From: JAVJRN01 sp040218415
GTDB lineage: Bacteria > Bacteroidota > Bacteroidia > Cytophagales > Cyclobacteriaceae
Direction: 5' to 3'
NCBI GenBank assembly: GCA_040218415.1
Contig: JAVJRN010000065.1
Location: 10,793 to 74,792, forward strand
DNA length: 64,000 nt
Positions 46,342 to 55,521 of this stretch are shown in pieces; position 1 is the stretch's first letter; each line of letters starts with the position of its first letter. The notes under the pieces were generated by a model, which saw only the letters and a program-made list of their open reading frames with translations, was not told the origin of the DNA and did no database searches. The position numbers were made by a program, and so were the translations under genes.

Positions 46342-48303
46342 CTAGTGTGTTGCTCTGGGTATTCCTGCAAGTTTAGTGGCTTCATCTACATATATTTTGA
46401 ATTCGTGCTGATATCTGCTTAGAAAAGCACTCATCTGTGTTTTATCGCTAGGATCAGAGATGAATTCACTCACTTTGAAAGGCTCATGTATAACACAAGA
46501 AACAACATTTCGCCGTATTCTTCGGTCGAAATGTGCAATGGATATTGGAATAATGTAGGGCTCAGGGTCGCAACCTAAGGCCAGTCTGAAGGCGCCTGAC
46601 TTGAAAGGGCCAGGCGATTCTTCCGTGCTGAAACTTGTGCCTTCAGGGCTCATGAGCAGGTTTAAGCCTTTGGATAAGTGATCGCCAGCTTCATTGTAAA
46701 AAGCCTGTCTCTTGGCTTCTAGGTCTTTTTTATGATTATTTTTCACATCCGATTCCGAAGTATACACATCAATATGACCTTGGTTTCCATAATAATCTTG
46801 ATGACCATATTCGGCACCACGTCCTATTCTGACTATGCGTATTCCTGGGTCTCCATATTTTTTATGCAAAATCATAGAGGAAATAAAATGAGAATCTAAC
46901 GTTATTTGAAAATTATTAGGAAGTGTATTGTAAGGATGATTTCGCAAATGGTTGTAGATGAAAATATTACCACCACTTTCAGGCAGTAATTCCATGCCTT
47001 TAATGACATGGGGGATAGGCTCAAAAAGCTCAATTGATTTTCGGGCAGTGATTTTTCTCACTTTGACAAAAGGTAAATCGCCAGAGTCAACGACCTTTTC
47101 ATATAAATCGACCAAACCTTTATAAAAGCGGGCCTCTTTTTTTACTTCACTTAATTCACTAATCGCATTATCAGCAATATTTTTTTCAACCGAATTTCCA
47201 TTCTTTTTAAGGTTATCGAGAAGCTGTAAGCCACTCTGGATGGTGAGTTTGTCTTTGAGTAGATGTGGAAGCTGATGTACTGGTGAATGCAGTGCAAGCT
47301 TGGTCGTGTTTTGATCGATCAAATTGCGAATGGCGATGATTTCCTTGTCAAACTTCAAGGAAATAAGTCGCGCTCTAATGGCTTGGAGCTGATTTCCGAT
47401 CAGCCACATCAGTCGAAAGTAAAATGTTTTGGTGAATGATTGATCTTCTTTAATATACGAGGCTATGCATTCGTTTGGGATGAAGTATAAGACAGTGTCT
47501 TGGATCGCAAATGCATTGACCAGGCTTTTAGCGCCTAAAATACTCGACCAACCAACCACAAAACCGGTACTGGATAACTCACGAAAATTGATGTGTTCAC
47601 TTTGACTGTCCTCATAAGTAAAAGCCACCTTTCCGGAGACAAGAATAAACATGCCTTCTGATGTTTTCCCCTGTTCATAGATAGTATCACCATTAAGATA
47701 CTGGCGCCTTTCGATACAATTAGCGATGGCCTCTAGTGCTGGCTCATCGAAAATTTCGAAAAAAGGCGATCGCCGAAGAAACAGTTGAATGTCTTCATCT
47801 TCTGGTTTAGAGGTGTGTTGAAATTCCTCAGGGCCATTATTGAAACTAGTATCTGCGAGATTAGGAGAATATTTGCTTAGCAATAAAATGGCTTCTCTTA
47901 TAAGGAAAGACGCCCTATCGCAAGTCATTTTTAAAAACTCGATGAAGAGATGCTCATCGGCATTGAGGATGGATAACAAATCATCATAATCCCAACGCAT
48001 AAAGCTCGCTCTGGCAGAAGACACTTTTACGGTGGTTGCATAGCGCTTTGGGCTATTCAGTCCGCTCCACCCGATCGGCGTACGGTCTGTATTGCTGTAC
48101 CCAACCAGGATTTGTTGCTCTTCGTCCGTCACTGTCAGATGGAAGCTGACCTGGCCATCGATCAGTAAATAAAAGTAATCAGCACGTGCAAACTGCTCGG
48201 TTAAAACGGCTCCAAAATGAAGGGATACTTTCTCCCCCGCACTGAACAGCGAGTCTAAGTCTGAGATGCGAGTCGGTTTTTTAATATTTTTCAAAATTAT
48301 CAA
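46342..48303 (-). CDS. Two cyclic-nucleotide-binding domains fused to a PlsC-like acyltransferase
   Basis: The 653-residue protein has two cNMP-binding domains (about 10-135 and 170-300, the second with NGDTIYEQGKTSEGMFILVSGKVAFTYED) and a C-terminal acyltransferase region (about 415-640). The latter shows the motif III LLMSPEGTSFSTEESPGPFKSGAF. The expected NHxxxxD box is altered to YNHLRNHP, so the usual catalytic Asp is missing. It may be a ligand-regulated lipid acyltransferase or have a changed mechanism. It forms an operon with the SGNH hydrolase gene. I do not recognise a named protein. Confidence 0.82.
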   Translation of the reverse strand: MIILKNIKKPTRISDLDSLFSAGEKVSLHFGAVLTEQFARADYFYLLIDGQVSFHLTVTDEEQQILVGYSNTDRTPIGWSGLNSPKRYATTVKVSSARASFMRWDYDDLLSILNADEHLFIEFLKMTCDRASFLIREAILLLSKYSPNLADTSFNNGPEEFQHTSKPEDEDIQLFLRRSPFFEIFDEPALEAIANCIERRQYLNGDTIYEQGKTSEGMFILVSGKVAFTYEDSQSEHINFRELSSTGFVVGWSSILGAKSLVNAFAIQDTVLYFIPNECIASYIKEDQSFTKTFYFRLMWLIGNQLQAIRARLISLKFDKEIIAIRNLIDQNTTKLALHSPVHQLPHLLKDKLTIQSGLQLLDNLKKNGNSVEKNIADNAISELSEVKKEARFYKGLVDLYEKVVDSGDLPFVKVRKITARKSIELFEPIPHVIKGMELLPESGGNIFIYNHLRNHPYNTLPNNFQITLDSHFISSMILHKKYGDPGIRIVRIGRGAEYGHQDYYGNQGHIDVYTSESDVKNNHKKDLEAKRQAFYNEAGDHLSKGLNLLMSPEGTSFSTEESPGPFKSGAFRLALGCDPEPYIIPISIAHFDRRIRRNVVSCVIHEPFKVSEFISDPSDKTQMSAFLSRYQHEFKIYVDEATKLAGIPRATH

Positions 48304-48560
48304 TCAATAATTATGATGAGAAGTGAGATGAGGCCTTTATTTTGAAAATAATCTCAATGATAGTCGAAAATACTGAAAATGTCTACTTTTAGTTTTGAAC
48401 TTCTAATGATTCCTGCTTTCTGTATCAAAGTGTACGATTGTGTACGTTTATGAACATCATCGATATAAGCGCAACGCGATATTTGGCCTGTAGAGGCCGT
48501 TTTTTTAATCGGCATCATGTTTGGTAAGTTGATTTGCAGAAAAGTTACTACTTATTAAAA

Positions 48561-50276
48561 ATGAAACGAATACTCATAATTATACTCGGGATTTTCATTG
48601 CCGCATCAACTTTTGCCCAGTCGGTATCCTTGTCGGACGTAAGACCTGAGGAGGTGAAAGGCGTTGGATTTAACTTGTCGAAAGAAACGGAAATTGACAT
48701 TAATGGGGCAGGAGCCGTGTTTACGGAAGAGTGGCAAACGCTCGTTTTTTATGCCTGGATCATTGATTCCGATAGTCGCAAAGTGGCTTGGCATCTTTTT
48801 GATTTCATGAGCGATCGGGACAAAAAGTCAACAGGGATATTTGATTTTCAAACGAAAGTAACCTTAGAGCCGGGAAATTATGAGTTGTACTATGCTGGTA
48901 TGATCAATAATGAAACCTGGAGCAATGACAGCTGGGCGCTAGAGGACTTCAATCGTGTGATTGATCATATTTTTAGCAGCCGTGATTATTCAAAGTACAG
49001 ATCGTCGCAGCGCGAAGACTTGTTTGTAACCGTGAAAGCCGACGGTTTAAAAAGTGTCGATATCGCTTCTATTGTTACAGATAAAATTGAAAGTGCCGTC
49101 GTATCCTTCCACAATGTGGGGGATGATGAGGGATTATCGCGAGGTTTTAGCTTAAAGGCAGCAACTGACTTGCGCGTTTATGCGGTAGGTGAAGGCCGTA
49201 AGAGTGCCATGTTCGATTACTTCTGGATTATGAATGCCGAAAATCGGGAAACAGTCTATAAGATGAATTATCAAAACACAGATTTTGCAGGTGGCGCAAA
49301 AAAGAACTTGAAGTATGATGAGGTCGTCAGACTTCCAGCAGGAAGTTATATTTTAAATTATACCTCGGATGGTTCTCACAGCGCGCGAAGGTGGAATGCC
49401 ATGCCACCAGATGATATTCAGTTTTGGGGAGTGACGCTGTGGCCTTCAAGTGAACGAGATGCAGCGAATGTCATCCCATACAAAGCGCCGAAAACGCTCA
49501 CACCGCTGGTAGATCTTACCAGAGTGAGAGATGATGAATTGGTTAAAAAAGGCTTAAAACTGGATAAGCCGATGGAAGTAAGGGTATTGTGTCTTGGGGA
49601 GGAATCTTCGTACGAAGAGTTGGCGGATTATGGTTGGATCATAGATGCTGTAAGCCGTGAGAAAGTATGGGAAATGAAACAGTATAGAAGCGAAAGCGCT
49701 GGAGGTGCTGATAAAAATAGAAGGGTTAATGAAGTGATTGCTCTGCCTAAAGGGGAATACATCGTTTACTATGTCACAGACGGATCTCATTCGTATAGAG
49801 ACTGGAATGCCTCCAAGCCTTCCGAGGAAGAAATGTGGGGAATAAGCCTTTGGGCAACCAATGAATCGGATATTCAATCAGTCTCGACTTTCGATCCTGC
49901 TGATTATAAACCAGCCAATGTTTTGTCAAGTATTACCATGATAGGCGACCGTGAGTATGCCAAAAATGATTTTACGCTAAGTGAAACCACCACGCTCCGA
50001 ATTGTGGGAATAGGGGAAGGTTCTGATGGAGATATGTATGATTTTGGCTACATCAAAAGTCTCGAATCTGGTAGAATTGTTTGGGACATGGATTACCGCA
50101 ACTCCGAACATGCAGGAGGGGCGAGGAAAAATAGAGCTTTCAATGAAAAAGTGACTTTACCAAAAGGAGAATATCGGGTGTACTTTGAATCAGACGGCTC
50201 TCATTCTTATCGCAGATGGAATAGCTCGCCACCTACAGACCAAGAAATGTGGGGAATCACCCTATTTAAGGAATAA
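48561..50276 (+). CDS. Secreted protein with four tandem repeats, unknown function
   Basis: From the ATG at 48561 the 571-residue protein has a signal peptide (GIFIAASTFAQ) and four domains of about 130 residues. The last three share D(Y/F)xW/GYI...E..VW/YxM, AGGA(K/D/R)KN and G(E/S)YxxxYxxDGSHS-x-R-x-WN-x-x-P-P with a closing (M/F)WG(I/V)(S/T)L(W/F). The first copy is diverged and lacks the DGSHS box. It is probably an extracellular or periplasmic beta-rich binding protein. I do not recognise a Pfam name. An in-frame ATG at 48534 would add nine residues before the signal peptide. A strong terminator follows. Confidence 0.85.
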   Translation: MKRILIIILGIFIAASTFAQSVSLSDVRPEEVKGVGFNLSKETEIDINGAGAVFTEEWQTLVFYAWIIDSDSRKVAWHLFDFMSDRDKKSTGIFDFQTKVTLEPGNYELYYAGMINNETWSNDSWALEDFNRVIDHIFSSRDYSKYRSSQREDLFVTVKADGLKSVDIASIVTDKIESAVVSFHNVGDDEGLSRGFSLKAATDLRVYAVGEGRKSAMFDYFWIMNAENRETVYKMNYQNTDFAGGAKKNLKYDEVVRLPAGSYILNYTSDGSHSARRWNAMPPDDIQFWGVTLWPSSERDAANVIPYKAPKTLTPLVDLTRVRDDELVKKGLKLDKPMEVRVLCLGEESSYEELADYGWIIDAVSREKVWEMKQYRSESAGGADKNRRVNEVIALPKGEYIVYYVTDGSHSYRDWNASKPSEEEMWGISLWATNESDIQSVSTFDPADYKPANVLSSITMIGDREYAKNDFTLSETTTLRIVGIGEGSDGDMYDFGYIKSLESGRIVWDMDYRNSEHAGGARKNRAFNEKVTLPKGEYRVYFESDGSHSYRRWNSSPPTDQEMWGITLFKE

Positions 50277-50334
50277 GGAAATTATACTCCAAATAACAGA
50301 CTAAAAATCCTCGTCATATGCATGCAAATGCAAT

Positions 50335-50367
50335 GCGCCGATCCTGACTAGATCGGCGCTTTTTTTT
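50335..50367 (+). terminator. Rho-independent terminator
   Basis: A perfect 9-bp GC-rich stem gcgccgatc (50335-50343) and gatcggcgc (50351-50359) with a 7-nt loop is followed by eight T's. It terminates the repeat-protein gene and marks the left edge of the accessory island. Confidence 0.92.
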
Positions 50368-50386
50368 GATGCTGTTGCCAACTTTG

Positions 50387-50425
50387 GTTCGGCTTTGAAA
50401 AAGAGCTTGTTTATTGGATTCTTGG
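50387..50425 (+). repeat. Left copy of a 39-bp direct repeat
   Basis: The segment starts gttcggctttgaaaaagagc and matches 52185-52223 with two mismatches. The pair flanks the PIN-toxin module (50653-52017). It could be a remnant duplication or attachment site. Confidence 0.75.
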
Positions 50426-50652
50426 GGTTGGTATTTCAATACTGGCTTTTTAGGGAAAAATGAATAAACATGGAAGCCCTAGTAGTATCACAAAGGTTTC
50501 TGTACATATAGCTCTCAATGGTTTGTTCTGCAATTAAAATCTATTAGATTTAATTTAAATATAAGTCGGATGTCAAGCATTAGTGGTTTTTGTGAGGCAT
50601 GCATGCTATTGAAAAATATTGATTTCAAAACTAATATTTCTACCTTACCAGG

Positions 50653-51570
50653 GTGAATTACGAATTTAAAATATCGGACGCAGTTGAAGAAAATGGCAAG
50701 ATTGACCTTGTTAGATTAGCTTCCATTGCGGAAGGAATAAGTAAAATTGCAGAAGGGGCTCTTCAAATCAGACTAAAAGGCGTGAGCCTCACTAAAGGCC
50801 GAAAGAAAGACGCTTTAAAAAAGTCACTAAAAATCACTTTAAGTGGACTGAAAAAAGGAAGTACGATATTGTGTTTGGAATCAGAAAAATTTAAAGATAC
50901 TTTAGACAGTGTTCAGCTAGACATATTTCGCGGTGAATCTCAAATTGATTTACCTGAACAAACTCCAATCTCACTATTCGTTTCATCATTTGGTGAAATT
51001 TCAAAGAATAATGGTGAATCTGAATTGCTAGACAAATATTTATTACGAGAGTTGAAAAATTTCAGAAAATCTTTCATTGGAGAGAACGAAACCTTTACAA
51101 TCTCTAATGAAGGATCATTTGATGGACTTGAATTAAAGAAATCAGATTTTGATAAAATACAGATTTTAGAGGAGGAAACTCCGAAATCACAGCCTGTAAT
51201 TTTAAACGGAATCGTTGAAGAACTTAAGTACAGTAAGCTTAAAGTTAAGATACTTACTAATGAAGGGGTCATTAATGGATTCCTGTCTGACGAGTTAAAA
51301 GCAAGCGATATTTCTCCTTTTTGGGGTAAGGAAATAACAATTACTGGCATGAATCATTTCAAATCCAATATAACTTCAATCGTAGAGATAAAGAAGGTAC
51401 ATCAACCGATTGAGTCTGATAATTATTTTTCTAGAAAGTCAAAGAAATCTTCTTCCATTGAAGATCAACTTAAAGAACAGTTAGATAAAAAATCCGGGAA
51501 TAGACTCTCAGAAATAGTTGGCAAATGGCCTGATGAGGATAGCTTTGAAGATCTCATTAAAATGCTATAA
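50653..51570 (+). CDS. Partner (putative antitoxin-side) of a PIN-domain toxin gene
   Basis: The 305-residue protein begins with GTG and ends on the base before the ATG of the PIN gene. N-terminal residues include KIDLVRLASIAEGISKIAEGALQIRLKG, a helix-rich start, and the middle holds a beta-rich segment (PVILNGIVEELKYSKLKVKILTNEGVINGFL). The C-terminus is acidic. No HTH or SpoVT motif is obvious. A gene of this kind in the antitoxin slot directly upstream of a VapC-type gene is known in several genomes (recollection). The role is inferred from the gene pair only. Confidence 0.7.
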   Translation: MNYEFKISDAVEENGKIDLVRLASIAEGISKIAEGALQIRLKGVSLTKGRKKDALKKSLKITLSGLKKGSTILCLESEKFKDTLDSVQLDIFRGESQIDLPEQTPISLFVSSFGEISKNNGESELLDKYLLRELKNFRKSFIGENETFTISNEGSFDGLELKKSDFDKIQILEEETPKSQPVILNGIVEELKYSKLKVKILTNEGVINGFLSDELKASDISPFWGKEITITGMNHFKSNITSIVEIKKVHQPIESDNYFSRKSKKSSSIEDQLKEQLDKKSGNRLSEIVGKWPDEDSFEDLIKML

Positions 51571-52017
51571 ATGAGAAGGTTTATCCTCGACACTAACATT
51601 TGTCTCGCCTTTGTAAAAGGCCATGAAAGCTATAACTCGATTGAAAAGGATCTAGGATTAGATTCTGAAGATTGTATTAACATAATATTGGTGGTTACGA
51701 AAGCCGAACTTTTATCATTAGGTAAGAAAAGAGGCTGGGGATCATCTAAGCTAGATAAACTCAATCGGCTACTCGATAGGTTATACGTTATTGATATTAA
51801 TAACTCCGACCATCAATTAATTAAGGCTTACTACACTATTGATTCATTTAGCTAAGGGAAATTAGAAGAAAAGCCATTAAATAGTTCTGCCAAAAACATG
51901 GGTAAAAATGACCTTTGGATTGCTGCTACTGCTCATGTTGCAAATGCCGAACTTGTAACAATGGATGGAGATTTTGATCATTTGAACTCCCATTTCATAA
52001 CCGTACATAAATATTAA
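51571..52017 (+). pseudogene. PIN-domain (VapC-like) toxin interrupted by a TAA
   Basis: The frame encodes FILDTNICLAFVKG at the start (PIN Asp box) and stops at TAA 51853-51855 after YYTIDSFS. Reading on in the same frame gives GKLEEKPLNSSAKNMGKNDLWIAATAHVANAELVTMDGDFDHL to TAA at 52015, supplying the missing PIN acidic residues (NDLWIAA, D-x-D-F). A single CAA to TAA change would explain the stop, because the intact family has YSQGK at this place (recollection). The toxin is therefore probably inactive. Confidence 0.85.
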
Positions 52018-52043
52018 CGCATCACAACTGGCGCTAAATATCA

Positions 52044-52116
52044 TTGCTCATAACCGAAGTTTATTTATATTTAAGCCAAGGGAAGCTTCGGTAGGGACTT
52101 GCATAGCGGGGAGCAA
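52044..52116. repeat. Imperfect inverted-repeat element after the PIN module
   Basis: Paired arms are ttgctc/gagcaa (52044-52049, 52111-52116) and accgaag/cttcggt (52053-52059, 52086-52092). The right arm and flank read catagcggggagcaacgaag, close to the catagcgggaacg flank of the element at 56144-56182. It looks like a degenerate cassette-type recombination or fold-back site. Confidence 0.5.
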
Positions 52117-52184
52117 CGAAGTTTACCTTGACATTACCAGTAACTTTTAATGTCAAATAAAGAAATTTAAACGAGTAAACCCGA

Positions 52185-52223
52185 GTTCGGCTTTGAAAAA
52201 GAGCTTGTTGATTGGATTCATGG
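52185..52223 (+). repeat. Right copy of the 39-bp direct repeat
   Basis: It starts gttcggctttgaaaaagagc and is nearly identical to the left copy (50387-50425). Read in frame it could encode FGFEKELVDWIHG, a fragment with no known identity. It lies between the PIN module and the HNH gene. Confidence 0.75.
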
Positions 52224-52575
52224 ACTAGCTATCCCCAAACTAGCACAACGTATTGACCATAGTAAAACGTTCTGAACGAATCGTGGAATGCATCAGGCAA
52301 AGTATTGGGTATGCTAAACTATACTGTTACTTTTCGTAATGGATCGCAATAAAAATGAACCCTTAACAATAGTTTTATTTGCAGTTACTTCATGGACGCA
52401 CTACATTGTACATTAGTGTTAGTGATGAATTATCCGGTATTAGTCGTTTATAAACGTTTGTACTTGGGTTTATCTCTGGTATACAAGCATTTAAAATAAT
52501 AAAATTAAAAAAACTATAAGGTAAGTAAACACCATTGTGTGTACTGAAATGTTGTAGTGCATTTAAAAGAACGAC
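52224..52575. other. Intergenic stretch before the HNH gene
   Basis: About 350 bp of AT-rich sequence with no open frame of significance. It includes a run of A/T near 52490-52530 and presumably the promoter of the HNH/deiminase pair. No consensus promoter is assigned. Confidence 0.4.
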
Positions 52576-53109
52576 ATGGACACAGATATTTTCTTTGAAA
52601 AACTCTTCATTAATTGTGAATTAGCGGATAACATTTGTCTTGACCTCAATATTACGAGAGAGGAATACAGTGAATTTGCAAAGAAATTGGATAATGAACG
52701 AAAGAATGAAATCCAAATCATAAGACGTATTCGCTCACTTTATCACAACAAGAAGAATCTAGAAGGATTTAGTTTCGAAAGTTTTAACCATTTTTACAGG
52801 TGGCACAGAATTCAACATCAAAGCCAAGAAGGCAAATGCTACTACTGTAAGACAGACGAGAAGGTAATTGCCAATCTTTTTGAGAAAAAATTCCAAAACC
52901 GCAAGCGAACGACAAGGGGAAAACATTTAGAAATTGAAAGAAGAGATACAACAGACAATCTTTACAATGAAGAAAATTGTGTTTTAGCTTGCTATTTCTG
53001 TAACAATGACAAAAGTGACATTTTCGAAGAAAACGAATATCTCGAATACTTGAGAGACAGAAAAGGGTTTTTAACCACACAATTTGAAATATTAAATGGT
53101 AATAGGTAA
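52576..53109 (+). CDS. HNH-type nuclease-like protein
   Basis: The 177-residue protein has a zinc-binding HNH-like core: CYYCKTDEK (CxxC), LEIERRDTTDNLYNEENCVLACYFCNNDKSDIF (a second CxxC). The first histidine of HNH is replaced by Glu/Arg (LEIERRD), though N and the downstream CNNDK are kept. Its N-terminal half is helical. It overlaps the deiminase-like gene by 14 bases, so the pair is translated together. Function as an effector nuclease is possible by family, not demonstrated. Confidence 0.72.
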   Translation: MDTDIFFEKLFINCELADNICLDLNITREEYSEFAKKLDNERKNEIQIIRRIRSLYHNKKNLEGFSFESFNHFYRWHRIQHQSQEGKCYYCKTDEKVIANLFEKKFQNRKRTTRGKHLEIERRDTTDNLYNEENCVLACYFCNNDKSDIFEENEYLEYLRDRKGFLTTQFEILNGNR

Positions 53110-53941
53110 GGAAGCCAATACAGTTTATTTTTCTGAAAAACTACGGTCTGATGAGCGTTTTACAAAGACTTGTAATTCTCTGACTGATATTCTTGACAGG
53201 CATTCCATAAAATTCGACTTCTTAAAATCAACAAAAGATATTTGGTGCAGGGATTACATGCCAATTCAGACTGAAAAGGGAAAGTTTGTACAATTCCGTT
53301 ATGAACCTTCTTATCTGAAAGACGACTTAGAACTTCAATCAGACCCAAAAGAAGTTTGTAAAGCCAACAGCATTAAACCTCAATTTTCCAAAATCAACCT
53401 TGACGGTGGCAATGTTGTGAATTGGTCAGATATAGCAATTATTACTGACCGAATTTTTGACGAGAACCCAGAATACTCAAGCAAGAACAAACTGATTGCT
53501 GAAATTGAAAAACTTCTTGATGTTGAGATAATCGTTATTCCACAAATAAAATCTGATATGACAGGTCATGCAGACGGAATGGTACGATTTGTTGACAGAA
53601 ACACAGTGCTTGGAAATGACCGAGAAAAGGAGTTTAAATATTGGAAGAACGGAATTAACCAAATCCTGAAAGAAAAAGGAATTGAATACATTGACATTCC
53701 GTTTCTCGACCATAAAGAAAAGAAATATCCTGACCATGCAATTGGTTGCTATGTGAACTATTTAGAAGTTGAAAATCTGATTGTGCTTCCAATATTTAAA
53801 ACAGAGAAAAACAAAGACCAAGAAGTTTACGACAAATTCAGAGAGATTTTCCCAGACAGAAAAATTGAGACGATTAATTACAACGAAATCGGGTTTTATG
53901 GTGGTCTATTGAACTGTACAACATGGACGATAAAAGACTGA
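53096..53941 (+). CDS. Agmatine deiminase/PAD-superfamily protein
   Basis: The 281-residue protein has the guanidino-group deiminase layout: IWCRDYMP (Arg52, Asp53; usually W-x-R-D-x-x-P), NLDGGNVV (102-108), GHADGMVRFV (His158, Asp160) and a C-terminal GGLLNCTTW with the catalytic-type Cys274. It therefore resembles agmatine deiminase or bacterial peptidylarginine deiminase, converting an arginine-like group to citrulline. It is shorter than agmatine deiminases (about 350 residues). Its ATG overlaps the HNH gene by 14 bases. Pairing with an HNH protein is unusual. Confidence 0.82.
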   Translation: MVIGKEANTVYFSEKLRSDERFTKTCNSLTDILDRHSIKFDFLKSTKDIWCRDYMPIQTEKGKFVQFRYEPSYLKDDLELQSDPKEVCKANSIKPQFSKINLDGGNVVNWSDIAIITDRIFDENPEYSSKNKLIAEIEKLLDVEIIVIPQIKSDMTGHADGMVRFVDRNTVLGNDREKEFKYWKNGINQILKEKGIEYIDIPFLDHKEKKYPDHAIGCYVNYLEVENLIVLPIFKTEKNKDQEVYDKFREIFPDRKIETINYNEIGFYGGLLNCTTWTIKD

Positions 53942-53953
53942 AAATGAATAAAA

Positions 53954-54092
53954 ACGCACTACAACATCGGCTATAGCAAATGCGGGCTGGTTGCTTAAAA
54001 ATGAAGATATTACAACTTAACAACATTCGGTCTGGCGGACAAAGATTCGGTTTCAAAATCCCGCACTTGCCATAGTCAGGGCCGTTGTGCGT
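53954..54092. repeat. 139-bp imperfect inverted-repeat element (cassette-like)
   Basis: The left end acgcac...ctatagcaaatgcggg (53954-53986) is complementary to the right end cccgcacttgccatag...gtgcgt (54060-54092). The inner 16 bases match 14 of 16 and the outer six match fully. It lies directly after the deiminase gene and before the ATPase gene. It resembles the fold-back sites that separate cassettes in Bacteroidota accessory islands, but it does not match the GTTRRRY attC core. Confidence 0.7.
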
Positions 54093-54114
54093 CATTAAAA
54101 CTATATTGTAAAAC

Positions 54115-55521
54115 ATGAAATTCAGACTAAATAAATTACAAGTTGAAGATGATGATTATCAAACACAAAAAATAGAGCTTGTAAATCATATTAATGATAA
54201 GAAAACTAACCATTTCAGTCTGATTGTAGGTAATAATGGCACTGGTAAAAGTCGACTTCTTGGAAGTATCGCCAAAATTCTAAATGGTAATTACAAGTCG
54301 AGAAATTCAGATTTATTTATGTTTTCTGAATTCGAAATGAATGATAAGCCTAGTAAAGTAATATCAGTTTCAAATAGCCTTTCAGATAAATTTCCTTTGG
54401 ACGGGGCTTTTAGAAATCGAAGGAATGAAGATTTTAACTATCGAGAAGAACGCTACAATTACCTAGGAACTAGAGGTCATATGGGTGCTTCATCGAGGGT
54501 ATTAATTCGTAGAGCAGTAGATATCCTACTTGAGAATTATTCAAATAAAAACATTTCCAAATGCTATAGGCATGTCTTTGACTATTTAGATTACCTACCT
54601 CTAATTAAGTTAGAATACACTATTATCCATAGAGAGTTAGCGGACTCATCTGAAGAAATTCATCCTCACCATTTATTAGAATATATAAATAAGAGGTCTT
54701 CTTATTCAGGATTTAACAGAAGCCTGTTTAATAATTTTGAAGAAAGATATGGAGATAAACTTCAAGAAGTATGTGCCTTTTTAAATACTCTTAGGGTTCA
54801 AGAAAGTAGAAAATACGAATTAGAAATAGACTTTTCATCAGCTAAAATAAATCGTATTTCAAGAAACAAGAACTTGTATGAAGAAGACCTTAGGATATAT
54901 GAAATCCTTAGCATTCTTCGGAAACTAAACATGATTCGAGGGTTTGATGTTGAGCTAATTAAGAAAGGCCAAAGGCGTTTCAATTTTAATGACGCTAGTT
55001 CTGGTGAAGCAAACATTCTAACTACATTGATTGCCTTAATTCCATTAGTGGAGGATAACTGTTGTGTTCTCATTGATGAGCCTGAAATTAGTCTCCATCC
55101 AAGTTGGCAATATCGCTACATTGAATTGCTATCTAAAATATTTGAAAATTTTGCAGGGTGCCATATAATCATTGCATCGCATTCTCATTTTATCGTTTCA
55201 GATCTCCCTATTGATAACTCTTCAGTTATTTCACTTAAAAGAAACGGTGACACTATTGTTTCTGAACTTTTGCCTGAGAGTACGTTTGGATGGTCTGCTG
55301 AAAACATTTTGTTAAACATTTTCGATTTACCCACTACAAGAAATTTTTACCTTTCTAATCTTGTGACAGAGGCACTCGAACTCATAGGTCAGAATAAGAA
55401 AAAAGAAAAACGATTTAATGAACTCATTTCGGATTTATCCAGCTTCCACCCTAAATTAAAAGACGAAGACCCACTGAAAACTGTAATAGGTTCAATTTTG
55501 AAAATTCAAACAAATGGATAA
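54115..55521 (+). CDS. Septu-like (PtuA-type) AAA/ABC ATPase
   Basis: The 468-residue protein is an SMC/ABC-type ATPase: Walker A GNNGTGKS (39-46), the ABC signature ASSGEANILTTLI, Walker B CVLIDEPEISLHPSWQ and a D-loop/His switch IIIASHSHFIVSD. It matches the AAA15/AAA_21 ATPases of defence systems. The next gene overlaps by eight bases and encodes an HNH nuclease, the PtuA-PtuB arrangement of Septu. The ATPase is proposed to sense phage and license the nuclease. The assignment is by pairing and motifs; other ATPase/HNH systems are possible. Confidence 0.82.
   Translation: MKFRLNKLQVEDDDYQTQKIELVNHINDKKTNHFSLIVGNNGTGKSRLLGSIAKILNGNYKSRNSDLFMFSEFEMNDKPSKVISVSNSLSDKFPLDGAFRNRRNEDFNYREERYNYLGTRGHMGASSRVLIRRAVDILLENYSNKNISKCYRHVFDYLDYLPLIKLEYTIIHRELADSSEEIHPHHLLEYINKRSSYSGFNRSLFNNFEERYGDKLQEVCAFLNTLRVQESRKYELEIDFSSAKINRISRNKNLYEEDLRIYEILSILRKLNMIRGFDVELIKKGQRRFNFNDASSGEANILTTLIALIPLVEDNCCVLIDEPEISLHPSWQYRYIELLSKIFENFAGCHIIIASHSHFIVSDLPIDNSSVISLKRNGDTIVSELLPESTFGWSAENILLNIFDLPTTRNFYLSNLVTEALELIGQNKKKEKRFNELISDLSSFHPKLKDEDPLKTVIGSILKIQTNG

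Noticed and set aside
53948..54100. Canonical integron attC site
   Set aside because: The ends do not fit the GTTRRRY core, so I call only an inverted-repeat element, not an attC.
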